From assembly GCA_963775125.1 (NCBI GenBank), contig CAVZHQ010000004.1, forward strand, positions 1 through 64,000: 64,000 bases of DNA. Direction: 5' to 3'. Shown here in pieces: positions 44,803 to 57,621 of this stretch (the stretch's first letter is position 1; each line of letters begins with the position of its first letter). Source of the stretch: JAHECQ01 sp963775125. GTDB taxonomy: Bacteria > Actinomycetota > Acidimicrobiia > Acidimicrobiales > SZUA-35. Under the pieces are notes generated by a model. It saw only the letters and a list, made by a program, of their open reading frames with translations. It was not told the origin of the DNA and made no database searches. A program made the position numbers and the translations under genes.

Positions 44803-44856
44803 GGGGTAGAACTGGCTTGAAACGGGAGGGGGTGCGGGCGTGATTGCGGCTCAACC

Positions 44857-45723
44857 CTAGTGGCTCAGCAGAGCCTCAAGGATCTCTCCGAGCTTCTTGG
44901 GATCATGTTGATAGTTGTCGACGTCAGCGACGTCGGCGACGACGACCCTGGCGTCGACCTCGTCCACCCGGAACGTGCCCGGTGCCGCCACGACCGCGTC
45001 CATGACGATGCCATGCTGACGAAGCGTCTCGATGTGCTCGGGGAGGTCGAAGCCCATGGCCTGTCCCCGGTCGTTGGCGACGTTGGCGACGAACACTCGC
45101 TGGGCGCGGGTGTGCAGGAGCGCTACCCGGATCGCGGGAACCACCGCCGCGGCCAGTACCGAGGTGTAGAGCGAACCGGGCCCGATGATGACCTGATTGG
45201 CGTCGAGAATGGACTGGACCGCGGCCTCGGGTGAGGTGGGGTTCGCGGGGTCGAACCGGACGTTGCGAATGTTGGAGCCGCGCTCGATGGACACCTGCCC
45301 GCACAATTTGCCCTGGTCCGAATCGGCCAACAGGGTCACCGGCTCACGGGTCGCGGGGTAGATCTCGCCCTCGGCCCCCACCAGCCGGGCCACTTCTCGG
45401 ACCGCGGTCTCGAAATCACCACACGCGCTCGTCAGGCCGGCGATGAGCAGGTTCCCGATGGGGTGGCCCTCGAGGGAGCCCCGATCGAATCGGTGCTCGA
45501 GTGATCGAGCCAAGAGCGAGTTGTCGCCGGCGAGCGCCGACAAGCAACGTCGAAGGTCACCGGGAGCGGGGACGCCGAGCTCGCGTCGAAGCCGACCACT
45601 GGAGCCGCCATCGTCTGCGACCGACACGATGCCGACGATCTCCCCGGCATAGAAGCGGGCAGCCCGAAGAGACGCCGCGAGGCCATGGCCTCCACCGAGT
45701 GCCACTACAAGAGGTCCGTTCAT
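44857..45723 (-). CDS. yvcK: YvcK-family (gluconeogenesis factor / CofD-like) protein
   Basis: A 288-residue protein of the YvcK/CofD superfamily, needed for growth on gluconeogenic carbon and for cell-wall control in several bacteria. VVALGGGHGLAASLRAAR at the start, VSVADDGGSSGRLRREL, and GPGSLYTSVLAAAVVP are diagnostic. The ATG at 45,723 follows the rapZ stop by four bases. whiA, its usual downstream neighbour, is missing: gap starts 91 bases further on. Confidence 0.93.
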   Translation of the reverse strand: MNGPLVVALGGGHGLAASLRAARFYAGEIVGIVSVADDGGSSGRLRRELGVPAPGDLRRCLSALAGDNSLLARSLEHRFDRGSLEGHPIGNLLIAGLTSACGDFETAVREVARLVGAEGEIYPATREPVTLLADSDQGKLCGQVSIERGSNIRNVRFDPANPTSPEAAVQSILDANQVIIGPGSLYTSVLAAAVVPAIRVALLHTRAQRVFVANVANDRGQAMGFDLPEHIETLRQHGIVMDAVVAAPGTFRVDEVDARVVVADVADVDNYQHDPKKLGEILEALLSH

Positions 45724-45727
45724 GTGA

Positions 45728-46579
45728 TCAGCGGTTGATGTCTCGATGATTGACTCTCGGCGTCCAGCCTCGCCGTTTGAGCAAATCGCCGACGGTTTCG
45801 GCAATCACCACGGAACGATGGCGGCCGCCGGTGCAACCGAACGCAATGTTCAGGTACGAACGGCCCTCCTCGGCGTGGGCCGGAACCAATTCGTCGAGCA
45901 GACCCATGAGTCGGTCGAGGAACCGGTCCGTCTGCTCTCGTTCCAGGATGTAGGCCCGGACCTCGTCGTCAAGGCCCGACTGTTCACGTAACCCTTCGAC
46001 CCAGTACGGATTGGGCAGGAACCGGCAGTCGATGATGGTGTCCACGTCGAGCGGCACTCCGTGTTTGAACCCGAACGACGACACGGTGATGCGCATGCCC
46101 GACGCCTGGTCTTCGGATCCGAACTCGCTGGTGAGTCGGTCGCGAAGCTGATGGGGGTTCATGTCGCTCGTGTCGATGACGAGGTCGGCTGCCGCCTTGA
46201 CCGGGGCCAACATCTCCATCTCCCGGGTGATGGCGTCGACCAGACTTCCCTCGGACAACGGGTGGCGTCGTTTGGTGCTCTCGTAGCGGCGGACGATCAC
46301 GTCGACCGAGGCGTTGAGGTAGATGATGCGGACGCTGCCGATGGAGGCTCGCAGACCGTGGATCTGGTCTTCCATCTCCTTGTCGTACCCGGCCATGGCC
46401 AAGGCGACGCGGTCGTACCGGCCCGACCCCGACGACGCCAGCTCGAGCACTTTGGGCACGAGCGCCGCCGGCAGATTGTCGATCACGAACCAACCGAGGT
46501 CGTCCAGCACCCCGGCCGAGGTCGACCGACCCGCGCCGGAAAGTCCCGTGATCACCAACAGCTGTTTCATGTCGACCAT
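45728..46579 (-). CDS. rapZ: RapZ-family nucleotide-binding protein
   Basis: A 283-residue protein with the P-loop-like ITGLSGAGRSTSAGVLDD (Lys replaced by Arg at the GKS position), the central RYESTKRRHPL and the C-terminal domain GCTGGRHRSVVIAE. RapZ proteins bind nucleotides or RNA and influence amino-sugar metabolism in Proteobacteria; the role in actinobacteria is less clear. It lies between a methyltransferase gene and yvcK with four-base spacing. Confidence 0.94.
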   Translation of the reverse strand: MVDMKQLLVITGLSGAGRSTSAGVLDDLGWFVIDNLPAALVPKVLELASSGSGRYDRVALAMAGYDKEMEDQIHGLRASIGSVRIIYLNASVDVIVRRYESTKRRHPLSEGSLVDAITREMEMLAPVKAAADLVIDTSDMNPHQLRDRLTSEFGSEDQASGMRITVSSFGFKHGVPLDVDTIIDCRFLPNPYWVEGLREQSGLDDEVRAYILEREQTDRFLDRLMGLLDELVPAHAEEGRSYLNIAFGCTGGRHRSVVIAETVGDLLKRRGWTPRVNHRDINR

Positions 46580-46583
46580 TCTC

Positions 46584-47363
46584 TCATACGATCCTGCCGG
46601 TCTTCTGAAGCCGCAGCGCCAACAATCGTGGCACCGTGGCCGCGTCGACGAAATCCGGTGCCTGGGCCAGGAACCCAGGGGGAGGCGCCGGCTCGTACAT
46701 GTGGGCCAACGTCAATCCGTTCGCCACAAGCGTGTTGAGGTAGCGCGACAGCGGTCGATGCACGAACCGAACCCAGACGTCGCGCTGAACCTGCTCGACG
46801 GTGGCCTGTTCGATCAGGTACGGACCGATCCGCCAGTACTGCTCCGGTGGGTCGAGGATCTGGTCGTCGATCCATCCGCTGCCCGGCGTCTGAAGCAGCG
46901 GATGGTTCAGCAGGAACACGAAGCGGCCGCCGGGACGCAGGACCCTCGAGACTTCGGCGATGGCCTCGTCGACATCGTCGATGTGCTCGAAGACCAGGCA
47001 GGCAACGACGGCATCGACGGAGCTGTCGGCCAACGGGATGGCTGCGGCCTCGGCCAATGCGTACCTGGGCCCCCCGCCTCTGCGCTCGGCTTCGTCGGTC
47101 TGCGCGGGGAACGGATCGATGCCGATCACTCGTGCCCCCGCCTCGGTCAGCGCCCGAGCCACTTGACCTTCACCTGTCCCGACGTCGAGGACCACGTCGA
47201 AGCCGCGGAGCTCATCGAGAATCAGCGGCAGGATCTGTTCGGTGTATTCCGGGTCGACCCCGTTGGTGAACTCGCGCTGCCACCATTCGGACAGCGCAGG
47301 ATTCGACCATTCGGCCCCGTCCTCGTCGATCGGATCCAACTCGCCTTGTTCGGTCACGGGCAT
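46584..47363 (-). CDS. Class I SAM-dependent methyltransferase
   Basis: A methyltransferase of about 259 residues of the Methyltransf_11 type: motif I VVLDVGTGEGQVARAL, motif II GARVIGIDPF, post-motif VACLVFEHIDD and VSRVLRPGGRFVFLL. The substrate is unknown. The ATG at 47,363 was chosen; a TTG at 47,408 overlapping the uvrC stop (TTGA) is the other possibility and would add 15 residues. It sits between uvrC and rapZ, an uncommon insertion in this conserved gene order. Confidence 0.82.
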   Translation of the reverse strand: MPVTEQGELDPIDEDGAEWSNPALSEWWQREFTNGVDPEYTEQILPLILDELRGFDVVLDVGTGEGQVARALTEAGARVIGIDPFPAQTDEAERRGGGPRYALAEAAAIPLADSSVDAVVACLVFEHIDDVDEAIAEVSRVLRPGGRFVFLLNHPLLQTPGSGWIDDQILDPPEQYWRIGPYLIEQATVEQVQRDVWVRFVHRPLSRYLNTLVANGLTLAHMYEPAPPPGFLAQAPDFVDAATVPRLLALRLQKTGRIV

Positions 47364-47404
47364 CTTTCGCAATGGGGCTGTCAAATCGGGAGGGAGGTCG
47401 GGGC

Positions 47405-49257
47405 TCAATAGCCGTGCGTCTTGGCGAACACGGCCTCGGCGACAGCATCGGGCAACCAGGGCAGAGCTTTGAGACGTTCCATGCTGGCTTTGCGGACGTT
47501 CTTGACGCCGCCGAGCTCACTGACCAACCGCTTCTTTCGGGTCGGGCCCAGCCCTGGGATGTCGTCGAGCACCGACTTGGTCATCCGCTTGTCCCGCAGC
47601 TGACGGTGATAGCTGATGGCGAACCGGTGGCTCTCGTCTCGGATCCGTTGCAGGAGGTACAGCGCTTCGGACTGCCGTGGGATGCGTATGGGTTCGCTGC
47701 GATGCGGGAGGTAGACCTCCTCGAACTGTTTGGCCAGGGAACAGACCGGGATCTCATCGGTCAGACCAAGTTCGTCGAGGACCCGAACCGCCACGCTCAG
47801 CTGGCCCTTTCCGCCGTCGACCACCAACAGCTGCGGCGGGTACTGGAACTTGCCTCGCTCGGCGATCGGCTTCGCCTTGTCGACCACGTAGCTCTGCAAC
47901 CGACGGGTGAGCACCTCCCCCATCGCTGCGAAGTCATCGTTCTGATCGACGGTCTTGATCTTGAAGCGCCGATACTCCCGCCGGGCGGCCACCCCGTCTT
48001 CGACGACCACCATCGAGCCGACGTAATCGGTCCCTTGCAGGTGACTCATGTCGAAGCACTCGATGCGTAGCGGCGCCTCGGGCAGACTCAGCCATTCCTG
48101 GAGTTCGTTGAGCGCCTTGGCCCGGGCGTTGTGGTCGCTGGCGCGACGCAGCCGGTGCCGGGTGAACTCCTCCTCTGCGTTCTGCGTGACCGTTGCCAGC
48201 AGCTCGCGTTTTCGCCGCGCTGGGGAACTCGGATCTCGACGTTGCTCCCGCGGAGCAGGCTGAGCCAATCCTGGTAGAGGGTGGCGTCGGTGCACTCGTG
48301 CGGCACCAGCACCGCCTTCGGCATGCCCTGGATCGGATCTTCGTCGTACAGGCCCTCGAGGACCTTGTCGATCAGTTCGTCGTCATCCAGGCGCTCGACC
48401 TTGTCGAGCACGAAGCTCTGGCGACCGACAACCCGACCCTTGCGGACGAAGAACACGAAGACCAACGCCTCGAGGTCGTCCTGGGCGATGCCGACGACAT
48501 CGAGGTCTTCGCTCCGTTCGGCCACCATCTGTTGTCGTTCGACTGCTTTGCGGACCGTGGCCACCCGGTCGCGCAGGCGGGCAGCCCGCTCGAACTCCAG
48601 GTCGGTTGCGGCGGCGCGCATCTCGAGTTCGAGCCGCTCGATCACGGGCTCGGTGTCGCCTTCGAGGAACTGGGTGAGGTCGTCGACCATCTTCTGATAC
48701 TCGGTCGGCGTCACCTCACCGACACACGGTCCCGAGCACTTCTCGATGTGGAACAGCAGGCAGGGCTTACCCAGCTTCTGGTGGCGGCCCAGCTTCACGT
48801 CGGTGCAGGTGCGAATGGGGAAGGTCCGAAGCAACTGATCGAGGGTCTCGCGGATGGCGTAGGCGTGGGCATACGGTCCGAAGTACTTGGTGTCCTTGCG
48901 TTTTGCTCCCCGCATGACCCGTGCGCGTGGCCATTCGTCGGAGACCGTCAGCGCCAGGAACGGGTAGCTCTTGTCGTCGACCAGGCGGACGTTGAACCGG
49001 GGACGATGCTCCTTGATGAGGTTGAACTCGAGCATCAACGCTTCGACGTCGTTGCGGACCTGCATCCACTCGACCGTTTCGGCCGTCGCGACCATCTGGG
49101 CGGTTCGGGGATGCAGGTTGATGGGGTTCTGGAAGTAGTTGGACAACCGAGACCGAAGCGACTTGGCCTTGCCGACGTAGATGACCCGGCCGGCAGCGTC
49201 CTTGAACTGGTAGGAGCCGGGCGCGTCGGGAATCGAGCCGGCGGGGGGACGCTTCAT
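47405..49257 (-). CDS. uvrC: Excinuclease subunit UvrC, frameshifted
   Basis: Nucleotide excision repair endonuclease of about 617 residues. The N-terminal GIY-YIG nuclease (PGSYQFKDAAGRVIYVGKAK), the UVR region (LELEMRAAATDLEFERAARL), the RNase H-like domain (ECFDMSHLQGTDYVGSMVV, LLVVDGGKGQL) and the C-terminal HhH (IPGLGPTRKKRLV) are all present. The frame breaks at a run of four A/T at 48,209-48,212; one added base joins RVPQRGE to KRELLATVTQNAEEEF. Since uvrC is a conserved repair gene with every domain intact, a sequencing indel is likelier than true loss. ATG at 49,257. Confidence 0.92.
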
Positions 49258-49377
49258 TGCCGTAAGTGTAGGGACCCACACGGTCCGGGCAGGACGAGGG
49301 GCATCAAGTCGGGCCGATTGCGGCCGATGGATACCCAGCACTCGCCGTTCCCGAACCATCACCCGGGGTACTCGTCC

Positions 49378-50841
49378 ATGGAAACCTGCCAACGCTGCCA
49401 AAGCGTCCTGCCACGCACCGCTCATGTGTGCCAGGTATGCGGAACGCCGGTCGGCCTGCTCGCGCCTGGCGATCCGAGGAGCGCAGCGTCGTGGCGATCG
49501 CACGAGTCATCGCGGCCGGCGACCATCGATGCCGACACGTTTCTCAGCGACCTCCTCGACGAGCGGCCGTCCGACCCGGCACCGGAGGTGGCCTTCGATC
49601 CGTCGAGCTGGCAGATCGCCCAACCCGAGTCCGGGCCCGGGTTGTCGAGCCGCGAACTCGAAACGCAGGACCCCTTCACCCTCACCCCCGAGCAGCGGGT
49701 CGCGCTGGCCCACCAGCCGACCCGGCCACAACCACCGCAAGCGCCATCGACCCCGGACGCTCCTGAGCACCTCGGCGCGCCCTGGCAATCTCTGGCCGAG
49801 GAGACCGGCCTCGCCAACCGAGAACCAGACATGCCGAACGACGGGCCCAGCCTCGAATGGCAGGAAGCCGGGTGGGACGAGACCAGTCACGACGCAATGC
49901 ACCCGCGCCGAACCGGCCACGACGGCGCCCGACCCCGGACAGAGTCCGACAGCTACTCTCCGGTTCCCGAGAGCACGATGAGCAACCCGATCGAGGAGTT
50001 GCCCACCCGCGCCGTTTCGGCAATCTCGAATCGGGTGGACGCCGACATCTCGGTCGGGCCCCACGAGAACCATCGCCTGGTCACCATCGGGTCGGCCGTT
50101 CTGGCCCTGCTCATGTTCGTCGGCAGCACGGCCGCAATGCTCTTCACCGAAACCGGAAACAACGCCCTCACCGCCTCGGCCGCGGTCGGTCAAAACGCCG
50201 AGAACGAACTGGCCTATGTCGAAGATCCCGACTCGGTGGTGAGGCTGCTCAGTCCTGGTCTGGTCCAGGTGACGTTCACCGGATGCAACGGCGTACCCAC
50301 GGTGTACGGCGGGGCGATGGTGACCCAATCGGACACGATCATCGTGCCCCTGCCCGTGAACCCCGAATCGGCTCAGGTCATGGTTTCGACCTCGGCCGGC
50401 GACGTGATCGGCACCGTGGCCGGATGGGGGTTGAACGAGCGGATGGCGCTGATCCAGCTGCCGTCGCCGCTGGCTGCCGATCCGCTCGTGTGGGGCTCGG
50501 CCAACAACCTCGCCAAGGACAGCGAGTTGACGCTCATCACCCTCCAGGCCGGCAGCTGGACTGCCGGCCCCGCCCGAACCGGCACCATCGTTCGCAACCG
50601 CGACGGCGTCTTCAGCAACGTCAAACTTTCGGATGGAACGCTGATCGATGGCGCGCTCGTCATCAGCGACGGCAACCTGGTGGGCATGGTCAAGCCGTCC
50701 GAGGCGACCAGCATCGTCACCGCAGACATCCTTCGATCAGCGGTCGGCAGAATGCTCGTGGACCGATCGTGGACACCGACACCGTGCGCCGTCGACCCGG
50801 CGACATCCACCACCGCCATCCCAGCGCCGCCCGGCGGCTGA
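49378..50841 (+). CDS. Zinc-ribbon membrane protein with protease-like C-terminal domain
   Basis: A 487-residue protein. METCQRCQSVLPRTAHVCQV starts a four-Cys zinc ribbon (CxxC, CxxC). A disordered region rich in Pro, Glu and Ser follows (about residues 40-220), then one membrane helix (IGSAVLALLMFVGSTAAMLF) and a beta-rich domain (VQVTFTGCNGVPTVYGGAMV, MALIQLPSPLAADPLVW) laid out like a trypsin/HtrA fold but without a visible His-Asp-Ser triad; the expected serine loop reads DGALVISDG. A pseudo-protease with a sensor or scaffold role is likely. ATG at 49,327 is an alternative start. Confidence 0.68.
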   Translation: METCQRCQSVLPRTAHVCQVCGTPVGLLAPGDPRSAASWRSHESSRPATIDADTFLSDLLDERPSDPAPEVAFDPSSWQIAQPESGPGLSSRELETQDPFTLTPEQRVALAHQPTRPQPPQAPSTPDAPEHLGAPWQSLAEETGLANREPDMPNDGPSLEWQEAGWDETSHDAMHPRRTGHDGARPRTESDSYSPVPESTMSNPIEELPTRAVSAISNRVDADISVGPHENHRLVTIGSAVLALLMFVGSTAAMLFTETGNNALTASAAVGQNAENELAYVEDPDSVVRLLSPGLVQVTFTGCNGVPTVYGGAMVTQSDTIIVPLPVNPESAQVMVSTSAGDVIGTVAGWGLNERMALIQLPSPLAADPLVWGSANNLAKDSELTLITLQAGSWTAGPARTGTIVRNRDGVFSNVKLSDGTLIDGALVISDGNLVGMVKPSEATSIVTADILRSAVGRMLVDRSWTPTPCAVDPATSTTAIPAPPGG

Positions 50842-50864
50842 GCGGCAACGGGCCGAGCAGGGCA

Positions 50865-53715
<2,851 letters not shown>

Positions 53716-53734
53716 GCCGGGGAGCCTACCGGCG

Positions 53735-55519
53735 TCACCCCCCTAGAACGTGTGTTCGTTCGAAGAGAATGAGCCGGCTGTCGAAGAGCTCGAGGTCGCC
53801 ACGAACCTCGGTGGCGCGGAACTGATCCGCCCATTCGGGGGCGGGCGCGTCCGGATCGAACCCGAAGGCATCGGGAGACACCAGCAGGAAGCTTGTTTCG
53901 CCGGCCGCCGCGAGCGCGACGACCAGTTCGGGGAGCGCCTCGACGTCCGGCGCCGACAGCCAACGGCGATCGAGCGCGAGGGGCCCGGCCTCACGGGCGT
54001 GGTGCCCGTCGAGGAAGACCACGACCGTCTCCTCTGCCGAGGCCTGGACCAGGGTGTCCCAGTCGTTCATCACCAGGTCCGAGCGATGCACCCTCCAGGC
54101 AACGCCGTAGATCGTGGCCAGAAGTCCGGCGACGGCGATGGCCGAGACGACCTGACGGTGCGCGTCGGACACGAGGGCCACCGCAGTCACGACCAGCAGG
54201 GCGCCCGAGGCCAGCAGGTAGCGCCCGCCCCACTGGGCGTAGGCGCCTTCGGTGAACTGCACCGCGAGCACCAAGGGCACGGGCGCCAACGCAAGTGTCC
54301 CGATGAGCACCTGTCGGTGTCGGACGAGTGCGACCGCTCCGACGACCGCCAAAGGTGTCGTCGGAACAAGGCCGGGCACGAACCGCAGCCCGAACAGTAG
54401 CCAGACAACGCCGACGCACAGAGCCGCCGCTCGAAGGACCGACGTCGGCAGGGTGTTGGCGCTGCCCGACAGGCGGGTCGCAGACCACCACAGCAACGCA
54501 GCCAGCAGCCCCAAGCCCAACACATAGGACAACGGGTGCTCGTCGTTGAACGGAAAGACCAAGGTGATCAAGCCGACATGGAGCCGTTCGACGGCTCCTG
54601 CACCGGCCCCGCTCGCGGTCCCCACCGCTCGGGCACCTCGAAGCGAACCGCCGGTCACCGCGATCTCGAGCGCCGAGTTCGCACCCATCATCGTTGCGAA
54701 GCCGACCAACATGGCCAGCCCCCGGAGTACCCCAGCCGTCATCGACCGGCGACGGACCAGGGTTGCGCCGAGCACGATGCCGGCGACAAGACCGTAGACC
54801 AGCGCCTCTTGGCGCATGGTGCCGGCGAAGCCGAAGGCCAATCCGGCGCCGAATGCGGCCAGTGCTTGCTGCCGGCCGCTGGTGGCGCGCCAGGGCCCGC
54901 CGCCAGTGCGGGAACTGAGGGGCCCGATGGCTTCGAGCGTCAGCACCCACCCAGCCAACACGCCGGCCAAACCCAACGAGTGTTCCCAGAAGTCGAGGGC
55001 GTAGACCGCAACGGGTGTTGCCACGCCGACGACCACGACCGATCGGAAGCCGGTGCCGAAGTCGGCGAAACCGGCCAAGGCCCGAATGCGTCGTTCGAGC
55101 GCGCCTGCTGCCAAGGCAGCGCCAATGGCTCCGACGAACGGAAACAACAACACCGCCCGTTCGCCGCCAAGACCCAGCCGCTCCCCCGCGGCCCACACGG
55201 GCCGAGCGGCCAGCACCATGGTCAGGCTCGTGGTGTTGAGCCACTGGCCGTCAGCGGTCTCGAGCGTGTTGGCGAAGGGATGGAAGCGACCTTGCGGGTC
55301 CTGGTCGGCGAACCAGTACCCGATGTCTGGGTTCCAGCTGTCCGCAGCCGCCATCGCCGCCACACTCGCTGTCTTCCCACCGGTGTCGGTGCTGAGGTAG
55401 CCGCCAGGCCGGACGAAGAGACCTGCCGCGGCATACATCAACAGCAACGACAAGGCAAGCACCGGCCAGCGTTGCCACGTCTCTTTCACGAGCGATCCAT
55501 CGGCCGCGCCGTCGGTCAA
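53735..55519 (-). CDS. Polytopic membrane protein, GT-C-like
   Basis: A 594-residue membrane protein with about 10-12 hydrophobic helices after a short cytoplasmic start. An early periplasmic loop holds STDTGGKTASVAAM and YWFADQDPQGRFHPF, a location where GT-C glycosyltransferases keep acidic catalytic residues. The C-terminal 130 residues form a soluble domain (DWDTLVQASAEETVVVFLDG). The family is not recognised with confidence; lipid-linked sugar transfer is only a guess. It lies between uvrA and uvrB. Confidence 0.62.
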   Translation of the reverse strand: MTDGAADGSLVKETWQRWPVLALSLLLMYAAAGLFVRPGGYLSTDTGGKTASVAAMAAADSWNPDIGYWFADQDPQGRFHPFANTLETADGQWLNTTSLTMVLAARPVWAAGERLGLGGERAVLLFPFVGAIGAALAAGALERRIRALAGFADFGTGFRSVVVVGVATPVAVYALDFWEHSLGLAGVLAGWVLTLEAIGPLSSRTGGGPWRATSGRQQALAAFGAGLAFGFAGTMRQEALVYGLVAGIVLGATLVRRRSMTAGVLRGLAMLVGFATMMGANSALEIAVTGGSLRGARAVGTASGAGAGAVERLHVGLITLVFPFNDEHPLSYVLGLGLLAALLWWSATRLSGSANTLPTSVLRAAALCVGVVWLLFGLRFVPGLVPTTPLAVVGAVALVRHRQVLIGTLALAPVPLVLAVQFTEGAYAQWGGRYLLASGALLVVTAVALVSDAHRQVVSAIAVAGLLATIYGVAWRVHRSDLVMNDWDTLVQASAEETVVVFLDGHHAREAGPLALDRRWLSAPDVEALPELVVALAAAGETSFLLVSPDAFGFDPDAPAPEWADQFRATEVRGDLELFDSRLILFERTHVLGG

Positions 55520-55562
55520 TCAAGGACCTCGGCCCCATCAGGCAGCGACTCGTGGAGCAGCC

Positions 55563-57590
55563 TCAGACCATCTCCCGCAATTCTCGCCGTAGATCACGGA
55601 TCTCGTCCCGGAGGCGAGCGGCGTACTCGAAGCGAAGATCGGCCGACGCCTCGTGCATCTCTTCTTCGAGGGTGAGGATGAGTCGATTGAGATCGTCCTG
55701 AGGAAGTGCGCTGAGTTCTTTGATCCTGGCTTGCTCCTCGGGCCGCCGACGGCGCTTGTCGCCCGCCTTGTTCGGTGTGGGAGCGGTTTCGCTGGGACGG
55801 ATCATGGCCAAGATGTCGGTGACCGCCTTGCGGATGGTCTGCGGGTTGATGCCACGCTCGAGGTTGTAGGCCACCTGGAGACCACGCCGACGATTCGTCT
55901 CCGAAATGGCCCGCTGCATCGAGTCGGTGATCTGGTCGGCGTACATGATCACCCTCCCTTCGACGTTTCGGGCGGCTCGTCCGATGGTCTGGATGAGCGA
56001 CGTCTCGGAGCGGAGGAAGCCTTCCTTGTCGGCGTCGAGGATGGTGACCAACTGCACCTCGGGAAGGTCGAGACCCTCGCGCAACAGGTTGATGCCGACC
56101 AGCACGTCGAACTCACCCAGCCGCAAGCCGCGCAACGTCTGGATGCGTTGGATGGTGTCGATCTCGGAATGGAGGTAACGCACCCGAACCCCCTGCTCGA
56201 GCAGGTAGTCGGTGAGGTCCTCGGCCATCTTCTTGGTGAGCGTGGTGACGAGCACTCGGCCGTCGTTGGCGACGACCTTGGTGATCTCTTCCAGGAGGTC
56301 ATCGATCTGGCCCTTGGTGGGCTTGATGATGACCTCGGGATCGATGAGGCCGGTGGGCCGGACGATCTGTTCGACGATCTGGGCGGAATGGGAGATCTCG
56401 TACGGACTGGGGGTGGCCGAGAGAAAGACCACCTGACCGGTTCGCTCGAGCCACTCCTCGAACCGCAGGGGGCGGTTGTCGACCGCTGAGGGAAGCCGGA
56501 ACCCGTGATCGACCAGCGTCTCCTTGCGGCTGCGGTCTCCCGCGTACTGGCCGTGGAGCTGGGGAATGGCCACGTGGCTCTCGTCGATGACCGTCAGGTA
56601 GTCGTCGGGGAAGAAGTCGAGCAACGTGAACGGCGGCTGGCCGGCCACCCGACCATCGAGGTGACGGCTGTAGTTCTCGATGCCGTTGCAGAAGCCCATC
56701 TCGGCCATCATCTCGAGGTCGTACTGGGTGCGCATCCGGAGCCGCTGCGCCTCGAGCAACTTGTTCTGACCCTCGAACTCGGCCAGCCGCTCTTGGAGCT
56801 CGGACTCGATGGAGCCGATGGCTCGCTGCATGAGCTCGTCGGAGGTGGTGTAGTGCGTATTCGGGAACACGACCACCTCGGCCAGATCGGCCAGGCGTTC
56901 GCCGGTGAGGGGATCGACGGTGGTGATGGATTCGACTTCGTCGCCGAACAGCTCGATCCGGACGATGAACTCTTCGTAGGCCGGATGCACTTCGATGGTG
57001 TCGCCCCGCACCCGGAACTTGCCCCGAACGAGGTTCATGTCGTTTCGTTCGTACTGCATCCGCACCAGGTCGGCGAGGATCGACCGCTGGTCGTACTCCT
57101 TGCCCGCCTGGACGATCAGCAGCTTGTTGCGGTATTCGTCGGGGGAACCCAGGCCGTAGATGCAGCTGACCGAGGCGACCACGATGGTGTCCCGGCGGGT
57201 GAGCAGGGACGCCGTGGTGCTGTGTCGGAGGCGATCGATCTCGTCGTTGACGGACGAGTCCTTCTCGATGTAGGTGTCCGAGGAGGGGATGTATGCCTCG
57301 GGCTGGTAGTAGTCGTAGTAGCTGACGAAGTACTCGACCCGGTTGTCGGGGAAGAACTCTCGGAACTCGTTGGCCAGCTGGGCGGCCAAGGACTTGTTGG
57401 GAGCGAGCACCAGCGTTGGCCGCTGCACCTGCTCGATGGTCCACGCGATGGTGGCCGACTTTCCCGAGCCGGTGATGCCGAGCAGTGTCTGCGCCTTGTG
57501 CCCTTGCTCGATGCCGTGCACCAACTGTTCGATGGCCTTCGGCTGATCGCCCGCGGGCGCGTATTCGGTGACCATCTTGAACGGCGGCAT
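55563..57590 (-). CDS. uvrB: Excinuclease subunit UvrB
   Basis: A 675-residue DNA helicase-like subunit that loads damage for UvrC. Walker A is LLGITGSGKSATIAW; the beta-hairpin region VEYFVSYYDYYQPEAYIP, the motif TVIDESHVAIPQLHGQYAGD, and motif VI (TIGRAARNVEGRVIMYAD) are intact, and the C-terminal UVR domain (LEEEMHEASADLRFEYAARL) is complete. Unlike uvrA and uvrC, it carries no frameshift. Confidence 0.97.
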   Translation of the reverse strand: MPPFKMVTEYAPAGDQPKAIEQLVHGIEQGHKAQTLLGITGSGKSATIAWTIEQVQRPTLVLAPNKSLAAQLANEFREFFPDNRVEYFVSYYDYYQPEAYIPSSDTYIEKDSSVNDEIDRLRHSTTASLLTRRDTIVVASVSCIYGLGSPDEYRNKLLIVQAGKEYDQRSILADLVRMQYERNDMNLVRGKFRVRGDTIEVHPAYEEFIVRIELFGDEVESITTVDPLTGERLADLAEVVVFPNTHYTTSDELMQRAIGSIESELQERLAEFEGQNKLLEAQRLRMRTQYDLEMMAEMGFCNGIENYSRHLDGRVAGQPPFTLLDFFPDDYLTVIDESHVAIPQLHGQYAGDRSRKETLVDHGFRLPSAVDNRPLRFEEWLERTGQVVFLSATPSPYEISHSAQIVEQIVRPTGLIDPEVIIKPTKGQIDDLLEEITKVVANDGRVLVTTLTKKMAEDLTDYLLEQGVRVRYLHSEIDTIQRIQTLRGLRLGEFDVLVGINLLREGLDLPEVQLVTILDADKEGFLRSETSLIQTIGRAARNVEGRVIMYADQITDSMQRAISETNRRRGLQVAYNLERGINPQTIRKAVTDILAMIRPSETAPTPNKAGDKRRRRPEEQARIKELSALPQDDLNRLILTLEEEMHEASADLRFEYAARLRDEIRDLRRELREMV

Positions 57591-57621
57591 TGAAGCAGCC
57601 TACCGATGGCCAGTGACAGCC

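Noticed and set aside
48193..49377. Long plus-strand extension of the zinc-ribbon protein
   Set aside because: The frame is open but lies antisense to uvrC, whose domains are unmistakable. The extension is a shadow of uvrC.
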